Of a stretch of 64,000 bases of DNA, positions 8,981 through 17,434 are shown in pieces; position 1 is the first letter of the stretch; every line of letters begins with the position of its first letter. The stretch comes from Haloplanus sp. CK5-1. Lineage in GTDB: Archaea; Halobacteriota; Halobacteria; Halobacteriales; Haloferacaceae. Where the stretch lies: the NCBI RefSeq assembly GCF_037201915.1, contig NZ_CP147505.1, positions 2,790,001-2,854,000 of the forward strand, in the 5' to 3' direction. The notes under the pieces are model-generated. The model had not been told where the DNA came from and ran no database searches. It worked only from the letters and a program-made list of their open reading frames with translations. The translations under genes were made by a program, and so were the position numbers.

Positions 8981-9453
8981 CGCCGGATCAACTCGGAGAG
9001 TCGGTCACGGAGGCGTTCGTCCGGGCCGAGTCGGAGGTAGTAGGCGTCGCCATCGTCCTCGTAGTACCCTTCGATGCGGCGTTTGATCTCGAAACCGATC
9101 GTCTCGTAGAAGGAGAGCGCCCCCTCGTTCGTCGCTCGCACGTGACAGGTCACGGTACGGTGGTCCTCGGCCACCTCCGCGACGAGGCGTCGGCCGAACC
9201 CCTCGCCGCGGTGGTGGGGGGCGACGGCCAGAAAGAGGATGTAGCCGTCCCGTCGCGTCGTCGCGAACCCCGCCAGGTCGTCACCGAGATAGAGGAGGTG
9301 GGTCGTCGACCGTCGGTAGGCGTCCATGAAGAAGCGCTTTCGCTGTTTCAGGACGCCCTCCTCCCGCCGGATGCGCTCCTTGAGTTCCCACGCCTCGTCG
9401 GCGTACTCGGTCGCGCCGGGCCCATCCACTCGCTTCTCGACGGTGACGCTCAC
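8977..9453 (-). CDS. GNAT family N-acetyltransferase
   Basis: A 158-residue single GNAT domain. The acetyl-CoA binding segment is ILFLAVAPHHRGEGFGRRLV, with the R/Q-x-x-G-x-G loop as RGEGFG. It is followed by TCHVRATNEGALSFYETIGF, the usual beta5-alpha4 region with the conserved N and Y. It is most like RimI-type acetyltransferases; the acceptor is unknown. The GTG start was chosen because a clear TATA box (GTTATAAC) sits 27 bases upstream. Longer forms reading into the archease promoter are not supported. Confidence 0.85.
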   Translation of the reverse strand: MSVTVEKRVDGPGATEYADEAWELKERIRREEGVLKQRKRFFMDAYRRSTTHLLYLGDDLAGFATTRRDGYILFLAVAPHHRGEGFGRRLVAEVAEDHRTVTCHVRATNEGALSFYETIGFEIKRRIEGYYEDDGDAYYLRLGPDERLRDRLSELIRR

Positions 9454-9478
9454 TACGACCACGCTAGTGTGTGCGTTC

Positions 9479-9486
9479 GTTATAAC
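9479..9486 (-). promoter_or_regulatory. TATA box of the GNAT gene
   Basis: The palindromic GTTATAAC lies about 27 bases before the GTG start of the acetyltransferase, which sets the expected transcript start at or next to the start codon (leaderless). Confidence 0.6.
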
Positions 9487-9598
9487 TTCATCGTCCCCGT
9501 CGCTCGTTGCCGCCGCCCCGTGCCGAGGTCGACGAGGAACCGTTTTTAAGCTGGCCGTCCTGTCTCCGGCGACCGGTCCAACCTCCGGTCGACCCACC

Positions 9599-10009
9599 AT
9601 GCCCTTCGAACTCCGACCCCACACGGCCGACGTGGCCGTCGCGGCGACCGGCGACGACCTCGGCGGGACGTTCGCCGCCGCCGCCGACGGCCTCGCGGCC
9701 GCCACCTGCGATGACATCCCCGACGTGGGCGATCGATTCTCGCTCACCGTCCGCGCCGAGGGACGGGAGGCGCTCCTCTTCGACTACCTCGATCGACTCA
9801 TCTACGAACGCGACGTTCGGGGCGTCCTCCCCGCCGGCAACGCGGCGACGGTCAGTGAGGTCGACGGCGAGTGGCTGATCGAGGCGACTGCCCGCGGCGT
9901 GCCCTTCTCGACCATCGAGGCCCGCGACGTGAAGGCGGTGACCTACTCCGAAATGCGGATCGGCCGCGTCGACGACGGCTGGGAGGCGTACGTCGTCCTC
10001 GACGTGTAG
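9599..10009 (+). CDS. archease, RtcB cofactor
   Basis: A 136-residue archease. FELRPHTADVAVAATGDDL is the conserved N-terminal block, with the acidic and histidine metal ligands, and DVKAVTYSEMRI is the conserved C-terminal block. Archease speeds guanylylation of the RNA ligase RtcB and broadens its nucleotide use. The rtcB gene starts 36 bases downstream, which fits this role directly. An A/T-rich GTTTTTAAGC at 9541-9550 is the likely TATA element of the operon. Confidence 0.93.
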   Translation: MPFELRPHTADVAVAATGDDLGGTFAAAADGLAAATCDDIPDVGDRFSLTVRAEGREALLFDYLDRLIYERDVRGVLPAGNAATVSEVDGEWLIEATARGVPFSTIEARDVKAVTYSEMRIGRVDDGWEAYVVLDV

Positions 10010-10044
10010 TAACGTATTCCCGCGTCGGTCACGTCGCCCCACAC

Positions 10045-11550
10045 ATGACCACACGCGAGTTCGACGGGATCCGTCTCGAACGGGTCCGGGAGTTCGTCTG
10101 GGAGATTCCACGGGAGGGTGAGATGGGCGTCCCCGCGCGGGTGCTCGCGAGCGAGGCGTTGCTGGAACAGATCGGCGACGACAAGACGCTCCAGCAACTG
10201 AAGAACGCGACTCACCTTCCCGGTATGACCGGCCACGCGATCTGCATGCCCGACGGCCACCAAGGGTACGGCTTCCCCGTCGGCGGCGTCGGGGCGACAG
10301 ACGCCGAGAACGGCTGTATATCGCCCGGAGCGGTCGGATATGACATTAATTGCGGGGTGAGAATGATGAAAACAAACCTCACCTACGACGACGTGCGCGG
10401 CCACGAGGAGGAACTCGTGGAGGCGCTGTTCGCGAACGTCCCGTCGGGACTGGGTGGCGGCGGCGTCGTCGACGGCGACATTGACACCGTCGAAGCGGTC
10501 CTCTCCCGCGGCGTCGACTGGGCCCTCGAGGCGGGGTGGGCCGTCCCCGACGACCTCGAACACTGCGAGGACGAAGGGCGGCGGCCCGACGCCGACCCCA
10601 GTGCCGTCTCCCAGAAAGCAAAGGACAGAGGGAAGAACCAACTCGGCAGTCTCGGGAGCGGCAACCACTTCCTCGAAGTCCAGCGTGTGACGGACGTCTA
10701 CCGCGACGACGTGGCGGCGTCGTACGGCCTCGAAGCCGACCAAGTCGTCGTCCTGATCCACTGTGGGAGCCGAGGACTCGGCCACCAGACCTGCACCGAC
10801 TACCTCCGGAAGATCGAGAAGCGCCACGACGACGTACTCGCGGCCCTCCCGGACAAGGAACTCGCGGCCGCGCCCGCCGGGTCGGAACTCGCCGAGGAGT
10901 ACTACGGCGCGATGTGTGCCTGCATCAACTTCGCGTGGGTGAACCGCCAACTGATCATGCACCGGACCCGACAGGTGTTCGAGCGGGTGTTCGATCGCTC
11001 GTGGGAGGAGATGGGGATGGACCTGCTGTACGACGTGGCTCACAACATCGCCAAGCGGGAGACCCACACGGTCGGGGTCGACCCGCAGGGGCGGCCGGTA
11101 GGAGGCGGCGTAGCCGCCGACCGCGAGGAGCGCGAACTCTACGTCCACCGCAAGGGAGCGACACGTGCGTTCCCCGCCGGCCACCCGGAGGTGCCGGCGG
11201 CCTACCGCGACGTCGGTCAGCCGATCATCATCCCCGGGAGCATGGGCGCGGGGAGCTACGTCCTCCGGGGCGGCGACGACTCGATGGACCTCACCTTCGG
11301 GTCGACCGCCCACGGTGCCGGCCGACTCATGAGCCGAACCCAGGCCAAACAGGAGTTCTGGGGCGAGACGGTCCAGGACGAACTCCGCGACCAGCAACAC
11401 GTCTACGTCAAGGCCCAGAGCGGTGCGACCGTCGCCGAGGAGGCCCCCGGCGTCTACAAGGACGTCGACGAGGTGGTCCGGGTGTCGGACGCCCTCGGCA
11501 TCGGCGACCGGGTGGCGCGGACGTATCCGGTGTGTAACATCAAGGGGTAG
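10045..11550 (+). CDS. rtcB: tRNA-splicing RNA ligase RtcB
   Basis: A 501-residue RtcB that joins 2',3'-cyclic-phosphate (or 3'-phosphate) and 5'-hydroxyl RNA ends, as after intron removal from archaeal tRNAs. Key features are ICMPDGHQGYGFPVGG, GYDINCGVR with metal-binding Cys103, GSLGSGNHFLEV, IHCGSRGLGH, YDVAHN and the guanylylated histidine in HGAGRLMSR. Length matches intein-free RtcB. Codons at 10315-10377, which flank Cys103, are oddly AT-rich (ATA, TAT, ATT, AAT, AGA, AAA, ACA) compared with the rest of the gene. It forms an operon with archease. Confidence 0.97.
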   Translation: MTTREFDGIRLERVREFVWEIPREGEMGVPARVLASEALLEQIGDDKTLQQLKNATHLPGMTGHAICMPDGHQGYGFPVGGVGATDAENGCISPGAVGYDINCGVRMMKTNLTYDDVRGHEEELVEALFANVPSGLGGGGVVDGDIDTVEAVLSRGVDWALEAGWAVPDDLEHCEDEGRRPDADPSAVSQKAKDRGKNQLGSLGSGNHFLEVQRVTDVYRDDVAASYGLEADQVVVLIHCGSRGLGHQTCTDYLRKIEKRHDDVLAALPDKELAAAPAGSELAEEYYGAMCACINFAWVNRQLIMHRTRQVFERVFDRSWEEMGMDLLYDVAHNIAKRETHTVGVDPQGRPVGGGVAADREERELYVHRKGATRAFPAGHPEVPAAYRDVGQPIIIPGSMGAGSYVLRGGDDSMDLTFGSTAHGAGRLMSRTQAKQEFWGETVQDELRDQQHVYVKAQSGATVAEEAPGVYKDVDEVVRVSDALGIGDRVARTYPVCNIKG

Positions 11551-11556
11551 TCGTCG

Positions 11557-11919
11557 TCAGCGGCCCGGACCGGGGCCGGGATCGAACCCCGGCCCGGACG
11601 ACGCCGGCCCGCCGGATCCGCCGCTCAGTTCGACGAACTCGCTCGCCGGAACCGGTTCGACCGCCTCGCCGTTCTCGTACCGGAGGTAACTGAGGTAGAA
11701 CGTCGCGCCACAGCCCTCGGCGTCGTCGTCACGAAGCGTCCCGTCCTCGCCACAGACGAAGCGCACGCCGTCTTCGCTCTCGATATCGCCGTCGGCGTCG
11801 ACGTACGTCCACCCAGAAAGCGGGTACGGCGTCACCGACTTGTCTTCGAGATATCCTTCGCGTTCGAGTTCGACGATGGCCGCACACTCCGGACAGTGGT
11901 AGGTGACGGGATATCCCAT
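11557..11919 (-). CDS. zinc-ribbon protein, unknown function
   Basis: A 120-residue protein beginning [19 protein letters not shown], with a first CxxC. A long insert follows, then a further C...C pair (FVCGEDG and EGCGATFYL) that could complete a zinc knuckle. The C terminus is a low-complexity Gly/Pro tail ([12 protein letters not shown]). No family was recognised. It is convergent with rtcB, 6 bases away, and lies downstream of the uspA gene on the same strand. Confidence 0.6.
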   Translation of the reverse strand: MGYPVTYHCPECAAIVELEREGYLEDKSVTPYPLSGWTYVDADGDIESEDGVRFVCGEDGTLRDDDAEGCGATFYLSYLRYENGEAVEPVPASEFVELSGGSGGPASSGPGFDPGPGPGR

Positions 11920-11965
11920 GATCGCAGTAGGGGCGAGACGGACTTATACTGTCGGCTCCGCGGCG

Positions 11966-12385
11966 TCACCGCACGACGGTCACCGGGATCGGCGACTTGC
12001 GGACGACCGTCTCGGCGACGTTGCCGACGAACAGCCGCTCCATCAACCCGCCGCTGTGGCTCCCGAGGACGATCCCGTCGAACTCCTCGGCGCGGTCGAG
12101 GATCGTCCGCACCGGATGGCCGACCCGGACCTCGGTCGTGATCTCCGCGTCGTACTCGGTGGCGACGGTCCGAGCTCGGTCCAGCGCGTCCACGGCGTGG
12201 TCGTCCGCGACCCCTTCGGGATCCTCCGAGAGGGCGATTTCGGTCGCCTCGCCCATCATCGGCGACGGGCCGCCGCTGACGTGGAGCACGGTGATCTCTG
12301 CCTCCGGGAAGACCTCCAGTGCGTACCGGAGTGCACGACCGGCCATCTCGGAGTCGTCCATCGGCACCAGGACGCGAGCTATCAT
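11966..12385 (-). CDS. universal stress protein (UspA family)
   Basis: A 139-residue single-domain UspA protein. It starts with the first strand [20 protein letters not shown] and ends with the nucleotide-binding loop [18 protein letters not shown], which follows the G-2x-G-9x-G(S/T/N) ATP-binding pattern. It therefore belongs to the ATP-binding rather than the ATP-free subgroup. The final strand SPIPVTVVR is standard. It is divergent from the lsm-rpl37e promoter. Confidence 0.88.
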   Translation of the reverse strand: MIARVLVPMDDSEMAGRALRYALEVFPEAEITVLHVSGGPSPMMGEATEIALSEDPEGVADDHAVDALDRARTVATEYDAEITTEVRVGHPVRTILDRAEEFDGIVLGSHSGGLMERLFVGNVAETVVRKSPIPVTVVR

Positions 12386-12447
12386 ACGATGAGTACGGTC
12401 GACCGAGGAATAAAGACTCGCCCGTCGCGTGGCGTGACCTTCGGTAC

Positions 12448-12455
12448 GTTTATTA
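12448..12455 (+). promoter_or_regulatory. TATA box of lsm-rpl37e
   Basis: GTTTATTA is centred 28 bases before the lsm ATG, the spacing of a leaderless haloarchaeal transcript. Confidence 0.65.
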
Positions 12456-12479
12456 TTCCGACCCCCAGCCTTTGTTGGC

Positions 12480-12722
12480 ATGAGCGGACGACCCCTCGAC
12501 GTGCTGGAGGCCTCACTCGACGAGGATGTGACGGTACATCTCAAGGACGGCCGGGCGTTCCACGGCGTCCTCGGCGGCTACGATCAGCACATGAACGTCG
12601 TGATCGAACCGGTCGACGACGTCGACGACATCGACGAGGGCGTCCTCGGCGATCCGGACCTCGAACGGATCGACAACACAACCATTATACGCGGAGACAA
12701 CGTCGTGACGATAACGACATGA
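12480..12722 (+). CDS. lsm: archaeal Sm-like protein (Lsm)
   Basis: An 80-residue Sm protein with the Sm1 motif ([23 protein letters not shown]) and the Sm2 motif ([10 protein letters not shown]), separated by a long acidic insert (DDVDDIDEG). Archaeal Lsm rings bind U-rich RNA and act in RNA metabolism. Its TGA overlaps the ATG of rpl37e, a lsm-L37e pairing conserved in haloarchaea. It has its own TATA box. Confidence 0.93.
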   Translation: MSGRPLDVLEASLDEDVTVHLKDGRAFHGVLGGYDQHMNVVIEPVDDVDDIDEGVLGDPDLERIDNTTIIRGDNVVTITT

Positions 12723-12892
12723 CGGGAGCAGGAACGCCGACTCAGGGCAAGAAGAACAAGACGACCCACGTCAAGTGCCGACGCTGTGGTGAGAAATCGT
12801 ACCACGTCCGAAAGAAGGTCTGTTCGTCGTGTGGCTTCGGCAAGTCGGCCAAGCGCCGCGACTACGAGTGGCAGAGCAAGGCCGGCGAGTAA
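12719..12892 (+). CDS. rpl37e: 50S ribosomal protein L37e
   Basis: A 57-residue protein with the L37e zinc ribbon [20 protein letters not shown] and the basic tail [10 protein letters not shown]. It starts inside the lsm stop codon (ATGA), so it is translationally coupled. The length is normal for archaeal L37e. Confidence 0.97.
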   Translation: MTGAGTPTQGKKNKTTHVKCRRCGEKSYHVRKKVCSSCGFGKSAKRRDYEWQSKAGE

Positions 12893-13005
12893 TCGACCGG
12901 TTCGGTTCACGACTCTCCCCCTCGACACCCCTCCGTCGTACGCTCACGCCCCGAGACGCGGATTTCGCCCGACTATCGGTCGGCTCCGGTCGGCGTAATA
13001 ACGTG

Positions 13006-13014
13006 GATTTTTAC
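13006..13014 (+). promoter_or_regulatory. TATA box of purF
   Basis: GATTTTTAC sits 28 bases before the ATG at 13038. This spacing supports the longer PurF start, which carries a 16-residue propeptide. Confidence 0.55.
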
Positions 13015-13037
13015 CCTCCCGCACAGTATCCTCGCCC

Positions 13038-14516
13038 ATGGCACACGGGCGGGACCACCGTTCCCCGGACGGGATGACCGAGAAATGTGGCGTCGTCGGC
13101 GTCTCCCTCGCCGACCGCGACGCCGCGCGACCCCTGTACTACTCGCTGTACGCGCTCCAGCACCGGGGCCAGGAGTCGGCGGGAATTGTCACGCACGACG
13201 GGTTCCAGCAACACAGTCGCGTCGAGATGGGGTTGGTCGGTGACGTCTTCGACGCCGACGATCTCGACCAGTTGAACGGCCCGGCCGGTATCGGTCACGT
13301 TCGCTACCCCACGTCGGGCGGCGTCAACGCCTGTTGCGCACAGCCGTTCTCGGTCTCGTTCAAGTCCGGATCGCTCGGCCTCGCACACAACGGCAACCTC
13401 GTCAACGCCGGCGAGATTCGGTCGGAACTGGAGGCGCTCGGCCACGCCTTCACCTCGAACGGCGACACCGAGGTGATCGCCCACGACCTCGCACGGAACC
13501 TACTGGAGGAGGATCTGGTCCGCGCGGTCAAGCGGACCATGGGCCGCATCCATGGCTCCTACGCACTGACGATCATGCACGACGACGCCGTCCTCGGCGT
13601 GCGCGACCCCGAAGGGAATCGCCCCCTGTGTATCGGGAAACTCGACGACGGCTACGTCCTGGCCTCCGAGTCGGCGGCCATCGACACGCTCGACGGCGAA
13701 CTCGTCCGGGACGTTCGCCCGGGCGAACTCATCGTCCTCGCACCCGACGGCTCCGGCTTCGACTCCTATCAACTGGTCGACCGCGACGCCACGGCCCACT
13801 GCTTTTTCGAACACGTCTACTTCGCCCGCCCGGACTCGATCATCGACGACGGCCTCGTCTACGACGTGCGCCGGGACCTCGGCGGGGAACTGTGGGCCGA
13901 GACCGGCATCGAGACGGACGTGGTGATGCCCGTCCCCGACTCCGGACGCTCCTTCGCCTCGGGGTACGCCGAGGCCGCCAACGCCGACGGCGCGGACGTG
14001 GAGTTCGCGGAGGGGTTGATGAAGAACCGCTACGTCGGCCGCACGTTCATCATGCCGACACAGGACGAACGCGAACGGGCGGTACGGCTGAAACTCAACC
14101 CGATCAGGAGCACCGTCGAGGGCAAGACCGTCACGATCATCGACGACAGCATCGTCCGGGGGACCACCTCGACGCAACTGGTCGACCTGATCCGCGAGGC
14201 GGGGGCCGAGGAGGTCCACGTCCGCATCGGTGCGCCGCCCATCGTCGCCCCCTGTTACATGGGGATCGACATGGCGAGCCGCGACGAACTCATCGCGGCC
14301 GACAAGAGCGTCGAGGAGATTCGGGAGATCATCGGGGCCGACAGCCTCGCCTACCTCTCCGTCGACGCCATCGCCGGCGTCCTCGAGCGGTCGCGTGACG
14401 ACCTCTGTCTGGGCTGTGTCACCGGCGAGTATCCCTACGACATCGACGGCGAACGGACCGACCGAGAGGTGACTCGGCCCGCCGTCGGTAGTGAGTCCGC
14501 CCCCGCGGACGACTGA
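13038..14516 (+). CDS. purF: amidophosphoribosyltransferase PurF
   Basis: This 492-residue enzyme catalyses the first committed step of purine synthesis, PRPP plus glutamine to phosphoribosylamine. The glutaminase domain begins after a short propeptide with the catalytic cysteine in EKCGVVGVSL; LQHRGQESAGI and SLGLAHNGNLVN follow. The phosphoribosyltransferase half holds the PRPP loop VTIIDDSIVRGTT. An Fe-S type C-terminal cysteine pair (DLCLGCVTGEYPYD) is present, as in the Bacillus-type enzyme. The start at 13038 is supported by a TATA box; an internal ATG two codons before Glu-Lys-Cys is the alternative. Confidence 0.96.
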   Translation: MAHGRDHRSPDGMTEKCGVVGVSLADRDAARPLYYSLYALQHRGQESAGIVTHDGFQQHSRVEMGLVGDVFDADDLDQLNGPAGIGHVRYPTSGGVNACCAQPFSVSFKSGSLGLAHNGNLVNAGEIRSELEALGHAFTSNGDTEVIAHDLARNLLEEDLVRAVKRTMGRIHGSYALTIMHDDAVLGVRDPEGNRPLCIGKLDDGYVLASESAAIDTLDGELVRDVRPGELIVLAPDGSGFDSYQLVDRDATAHCFFEHVYFARPDSIIDDGLVYDVRRDLGGELWAETGIETDVVMPVPDSGRSFASGYAEAANADGADVEFAEGLMKNRYVGRTFIMPTQDERERAVRLKLNPIRSTVEGKTVTIIDDSIVRGTTSTQLVDLIREAGAEEVHVRIGAPPIVAPCYMGIDMASRDELIAADKSVEEIREIIGADSLAYLSVDAIAGVLERSRDDLCLGCVTGEYPYDIDGERTDREVTRPAVGSESAPADD

Positions 14517-14596
14517 CCTGTCAGCGGCCCTGAAAGCGGCAACCGGAGGCGAAACCGGCAACATTTTTGAAGGGTTGTGTGTATCCATAATCGACA

Positions 14597-15343
14597 ATGA
14601 CCGAGGAACGCGAGGCTCGACTGGGACGACGACGGCTGTTGCGGGCGAGTGCCGGTGCCGTGGGAGCCGGTCTGGTGGGTACCGGGGCGGCCGGAACGGC
14701 AGCCGCGCAGTCGGAGCCGTTCGACGGCTGGCTGAGCAACGTGGGTAACTACGAGGGGCTCGTCGACGAGACGGGGAGCGACGAGGTGACCGTCGAGGTC
14801 GGCGTCGAACAGGGCAGCGGTGCCTTCGGCTTCGGACCGGCCGCGGTCCAGGTCGACCCCGGGACGACCGTCGTCTGGGAGTGGACCGGCAACGGCGGCG
14901 TCCACAACGTCGCCGCCGAGGAGGGGGCCGACTTCTCAAGCGAGAACAGCCAGGAAGCGGGGTTCACGTTCGAGCAGACGTTCGAGGAGTCGGGCGTCGT
15001 CAAGTACTTCTGTCAACCCCACCGGGCACTGGAGATGAAAGGTGTCGTGGTCGTCGGCGACGTCGACACCGGCGCGGAAGTGGTCGGCGGTGGCGGTAGC
15101 GGTGGCGGCGACAGCGGGGGCGGTGGCGGCGACAGCGGGGGCGGTGGCGGCGACAGCGGGGGCGGTGGCGGCGGCAGCGGTAGTGGAAGCGGCGGCGGTG
15201 GGCTCGTGATGTCGCTGACGGTCGGCGGGGCCACCGTCGCGGCATTCCTCTCGCCCATCGTCTTCGGACTCGTGTTGATGCTCCGTGACGTGTCGGACGA
15301 CGCGCCCGAGGACGCTGCCGAGCACGGCGAGTCGAGCCACTAA
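14597..15343 (+). CDS. Tat-exported, membrane-anchored halocyanin-like blue copper protein
   Basis: A 248-residue protein. Residues 1-38 are a twin-arginine signal (RRRLLRASAGAVGAG) ending in AAAQ. Residues about 40-155 are a halocyanin domain with type 1 copper ligands His103 (GVHNV), Cys139 (YFCQPH), His142 and Met147. A Gly/Ser/Asp linker built from repeats follows, then one C-terminal membrane helix (about 203-230) and an acidic cytosolic tail. Halocyanins carry electrons on the outer face of the membrane. With nirK 3 kb away, it is a natural candidate donor to the nitrite reductase, though that is inference. TATA-like CATTTTTG lies upstream. Confidence 0.88.
   Translation: MTEEREARLGRRRLLRASAGAVGAGLVGTGAAGTAAAQSEPFDGWLSNVGNYEGLVDETGSDEVTVEVGVEQGSGAFGFGPAAVQVDPGTTVVWEWTGNGGVHNVAAEEGADFSSENSQEAGFTFEQTFEESGVVKYFCQPHRALEMKGVVVVGDVDTGAEVVGGGGSGGGDSGGGGGDSGGGGGDSGGGGGGSGSGSGGGGLVMSLTVGGATVAAFLSPIVFGLVLMLRDVSDDAPEDAAEHGESSH
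15107..15169 (+). repeat. three tandem 21-bp repeats in the halocyanin linker
   Basis: Three identical 21-bp units follow one another, each encoding Gly-Asp-Ser-Gly-Gly-Gly-Gly. Exact identity between copies suggests recent expansion, so the linker length may vary between strains. Confidence 0.85.
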
Positions 15344-15972
15344 AACTCGGTGTCGTCGACGAACGCCCGTATTATCGCGCCCTCGGCACGGTGGAGACGT
15401 TCGCTGGCGGTCGACTTCGCGATGTCGAGGTGGTCGGCGAGTTCCGTCAGCGTGCACTCCCGCGGCGTGTCGTAGTACCCCCGCCCGACGGCCGTCTCGA
15501 TCAGCTGCCGCTGTTCCTCACTCACCACCGAATCGGGGTCGAGCGACGTGCGGATCGACCGCACGTCGAACTCCAGTCCGAACGTTCGGAGTTGGTCGCC
15601 CAGTGACGACAGGCGGTCGCGCGAGGCGGTGATTTCGAGGTTCGCGACGCCGTCCCGGACGGTCACCGGCGGTTCGAACGGCGCACGGGAGTTCCGGATC
15701 GACAGCAACAGGAGCGGTTCGTCGGTCTCGAACTGGACGAGCGCCCGGTCGTCCCCTCGGTGGAGCACCTCGAAGACGCGGACGCCCTCGGTCTCGTCGA
15801 GTTGCGAGAGCAGGGTCCCGATGTCCTCGGCGGTTATCTCGACCAGGCCGACGCCCGTATCGCCGTCGGGGAGCGCCGCCAGGACACGCCAAGTCGCCTC
15901 GGGAAACCGCGTAGAGAGCTCTGCGATCCAGATGGAGTCGGGGAGCGTCACGGCGAGTTTCGCAGTCGGCAT
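15340..15972 (-). CDS. HTH_10 (bacterio-opsin activator-type) transcription regulator
   Basis: A 210-residue regulator with a mixed alpha/beta N-terminal sensor-like region and a C-terminal HTH_10 domain: SEEQRQLIETAVGRGYYDTP, then ECTLTELADHLDIAKSTASERLHRAEGAII. This is the Bat-type helix-turn-helix found in haloarchaeal regulators. It is convergent with the halocyanin gene, their stop codons overlapping by 4 bases, and lies in the nirK neighbourhood. It may respond to redox or respiratory conditions; that is inferred from position only. Confidence 0.85.
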   Translation of the reverse strand: MPTAKLAVTLPDSIWIAELSTRFPEATWRVLAALPDGDTGVGLVEITAEDIGTLLSQLDETEGVRVFEVLHRGDDRALVQFETDEPLLLLSIRNSRAPFEPPVTVRDGVANLEITASRDRLSSLGDQLRTFGLEFDVRSIRTSLDPDSVVSEEQRQLIETAVGRGYYDTPRECTLTELADHLDIAKSTASERLHRAEGAIIRAFVDDTEF

Positions 15973-16072
15973 AGTGGACGGAGGGGCGCCGTGACCATAA
16001 GCGTCGACGGCGCCCGGAGTGGCATGTCGCCGCTCGATGGACGGGGGTGTTCAGCATAATTCAAGGTGGAGC

Positions 16073-16115
16073 CTCCGACCTCAAGGAGCGAGCGTAGCGA
16101 ACGAGTAGGTCGGAG
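16073..16115 (+). repeat. left-end hairpin of the IS200/IS605-type element
   Basis: A 9-bp inverted repeat, CTCCGACCT paired with AGGTCGGAG, is separated by 25 bases. Imperfect subterminal hairpins are what single-strand transposases of this family recognise. Confidence 0.6.
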
Positions 16116-16351
16116 AGGAAACCGACACGCTACTGCACCAACTACGTTCGATGGCTGTCCAACTCCCCTATCGAATCGTCACTAGTATAACAACATAGGC
16201 CTATATCTGAAACACGGATGGAGGTACGTCGCACCGTCCCCGTCAAACTCGACGTGGCCGACAGCGACGCCGACCTTCTCCACGAAACCATCTCCGAATT
16301 CTTGTGGGCCGCCAACTACGTCGTCGACCACGCGTGGCAAGGTGAGTACAA

Positions 16352-16374
16352 GACCACAGAGGGTGTCATAGAAC
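16352..16374 (+). repeat. target duplication and left inverted repeat of the inner IS
   Basis: Seven bases GACCACA followed by the 16-bp left inverted repeat starting GAGGGTGTC. Confidence 0.9.
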
Positions 16375-17427
16375 AGTTCGCATACCAAAGAGCAGGGTGA
16401 ACGCTGAGGTGGAATGAGTTCAGCGACCCTGCAAGATGATCCTTCGGTAGAATCGTTCTTCAATGCCGTGGAAACGGAGACGTTGGCGTTGTTCGAGCAC
16501 CTCTCCTTCGAGTTTCTTGAAGGGTTCGACGTGTTCGCCCCGGCGGAGACGGGGCGAACACGAGATCTTGAGCCGCCCGAGATGATGCGTGGCTTTCTCC
16601 ATTGCTATTACAAGAACATCTACGGTATCCGTCCGGTTGCACGAGAACTGAACAACACCGTTGTCTGGCTCAGCTGTAGCTTCGATCGACCGCCGTCGAG
16701 AGACGCGGTCGATCGATTCCTCACTGATCTTGAGCACGTTGTTGACCGGGTCTTCGACCATCTCGTCGAGCAGGCCGCCTTGCGGGGCCTGCTCGACTTG
16801 ACGTATTCTATCGATTCAACCGACGTGAGAGCGATGCCCGCCGATCCAGACGCATCGAAGTGCTATGATCCAACCGATGACGAGTACTACTACGGCTACG
16901 GCTGCACGATCGTCTCAACCGGGCAAAAGATCCCGATTGCAGCCGAGTTCACCGAGAGCAAACAAGCACCAGAAGAGACGGCGATGCGCGTCACGCGTGA
17001 CGCGCTCGCCGTCGGGAAACCGATGTGGATGCTTGGAGACAGTGCCTACGACACGCTCGACTGGCACGACCACCTGCTGGCCGCAGGGGTCGTGCCAGTC
17101 GCTCCGTACAATCCACGAAACACCGACGACCCGAAAGATATCGAGTACAGGGTAGAAGACCGCATTGAAAAACACAGCAACGACGTTCAGCTGAAGCAAT
17201 CAACGCTAGACGAGACGTACAACCGCCGGAGTGGCGTCGAACGAACCAACGAATCAGTCAAGGGCTGCGGCCTCGGGCGAACGCACGCCCGAGGCCGCGT
17301 CCATGCACGAGCGCAGGTGTTCCTCGCGTTGTGTCTGCGCCTCGTCGTCGCAATCACCAACTACGAACGCGGAGACAATCCGGGAAGCACAATCATCACG
17401 GTGTGAGAAGAGTTCTATGACACCCTC
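16359..17427 (+). mobile_element. complete ISH11-like insertion sequence nested in tnpB
   Basis: A 1069-bp element with perfect 16-bp terminal inverted repeats (GAGGGTGTCATAGAAC at each end, inverted) and a 7-bp target duplication (GACCACA at 16352-16358 and 17428-17434). It encodes one intact transposase. From memory, size, repeat length and 7-bp duplication resemble the Halobacterium element ISH11 (about 1068 bp). Intact ends, an intact gene and an exact duplication point to a recent insertion. Confidence 0.92.
16414..17406 (+). CDS. DDE transposase of the inner IS
   Basis: A 330-residue DDE transposase. The first Asp lies in [19 protein letters not shown], the second in [15 protein letters not shown], and the Glu in [18 protein letters not shown]. 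That last block fits the Y(2)R(3)E(6)K signature of the IS4/IS5-type group. The start [15 protein letters not shown] lies 55 bases inside the left end. All catalytic residues are present and no frameshift is seen, so the element should be active. Codon choice is less G/C-biased than in neighbouring genes (GTTGACCGG, TTGACGTAT), consistent with a mobile origin. Confidence 0.92.
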   Translation: MSSATLQDDPSVESFFNAVETETLALFEHLSFEFLEGFDVFAPAETGRTRDLEPPEMMRGFLHCYYKNIYGIRPVARELNNTVVWLSCSFDRPPSRDAVDRFLTDLEHVVDRVFDHLVEQAALRGLLDLTYSIDSTDVRAMPADPDASKCYDPTDDEYYYGYGCTIVSTGQKIPIAAEFTESKQAPEETAMRVTRDALAVGKPMWMLGDSAYDTLDWHDHLLAAGVVPVAPYNPRNTDDPKDIEYRVEDRIEKHSNDVQLKQSTLDETYNRRSGVERTNESVKGCGLGRTHARGRVHARAQVFLALCLRLVVAITNYERGDNPGSTIITV

Positions 17428-17434
17428 GACCACA
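17412..17434 (+). repeat. right inverted repeat and target duplication of the inner IS
   Basis: The inverted repeat GTTCTATGACACCCTC is followed by the second GACCACA copy. Immediately after it the tnpB frame resumes. Confidence 0.9.

Noticed and set aside
15107-15169. Assembly artefact as explanation of the 21-bp repeats
   Set aside because: The repeats keep frame and encode a linker typical of tethered halocyanins, so they were kept as genuine.
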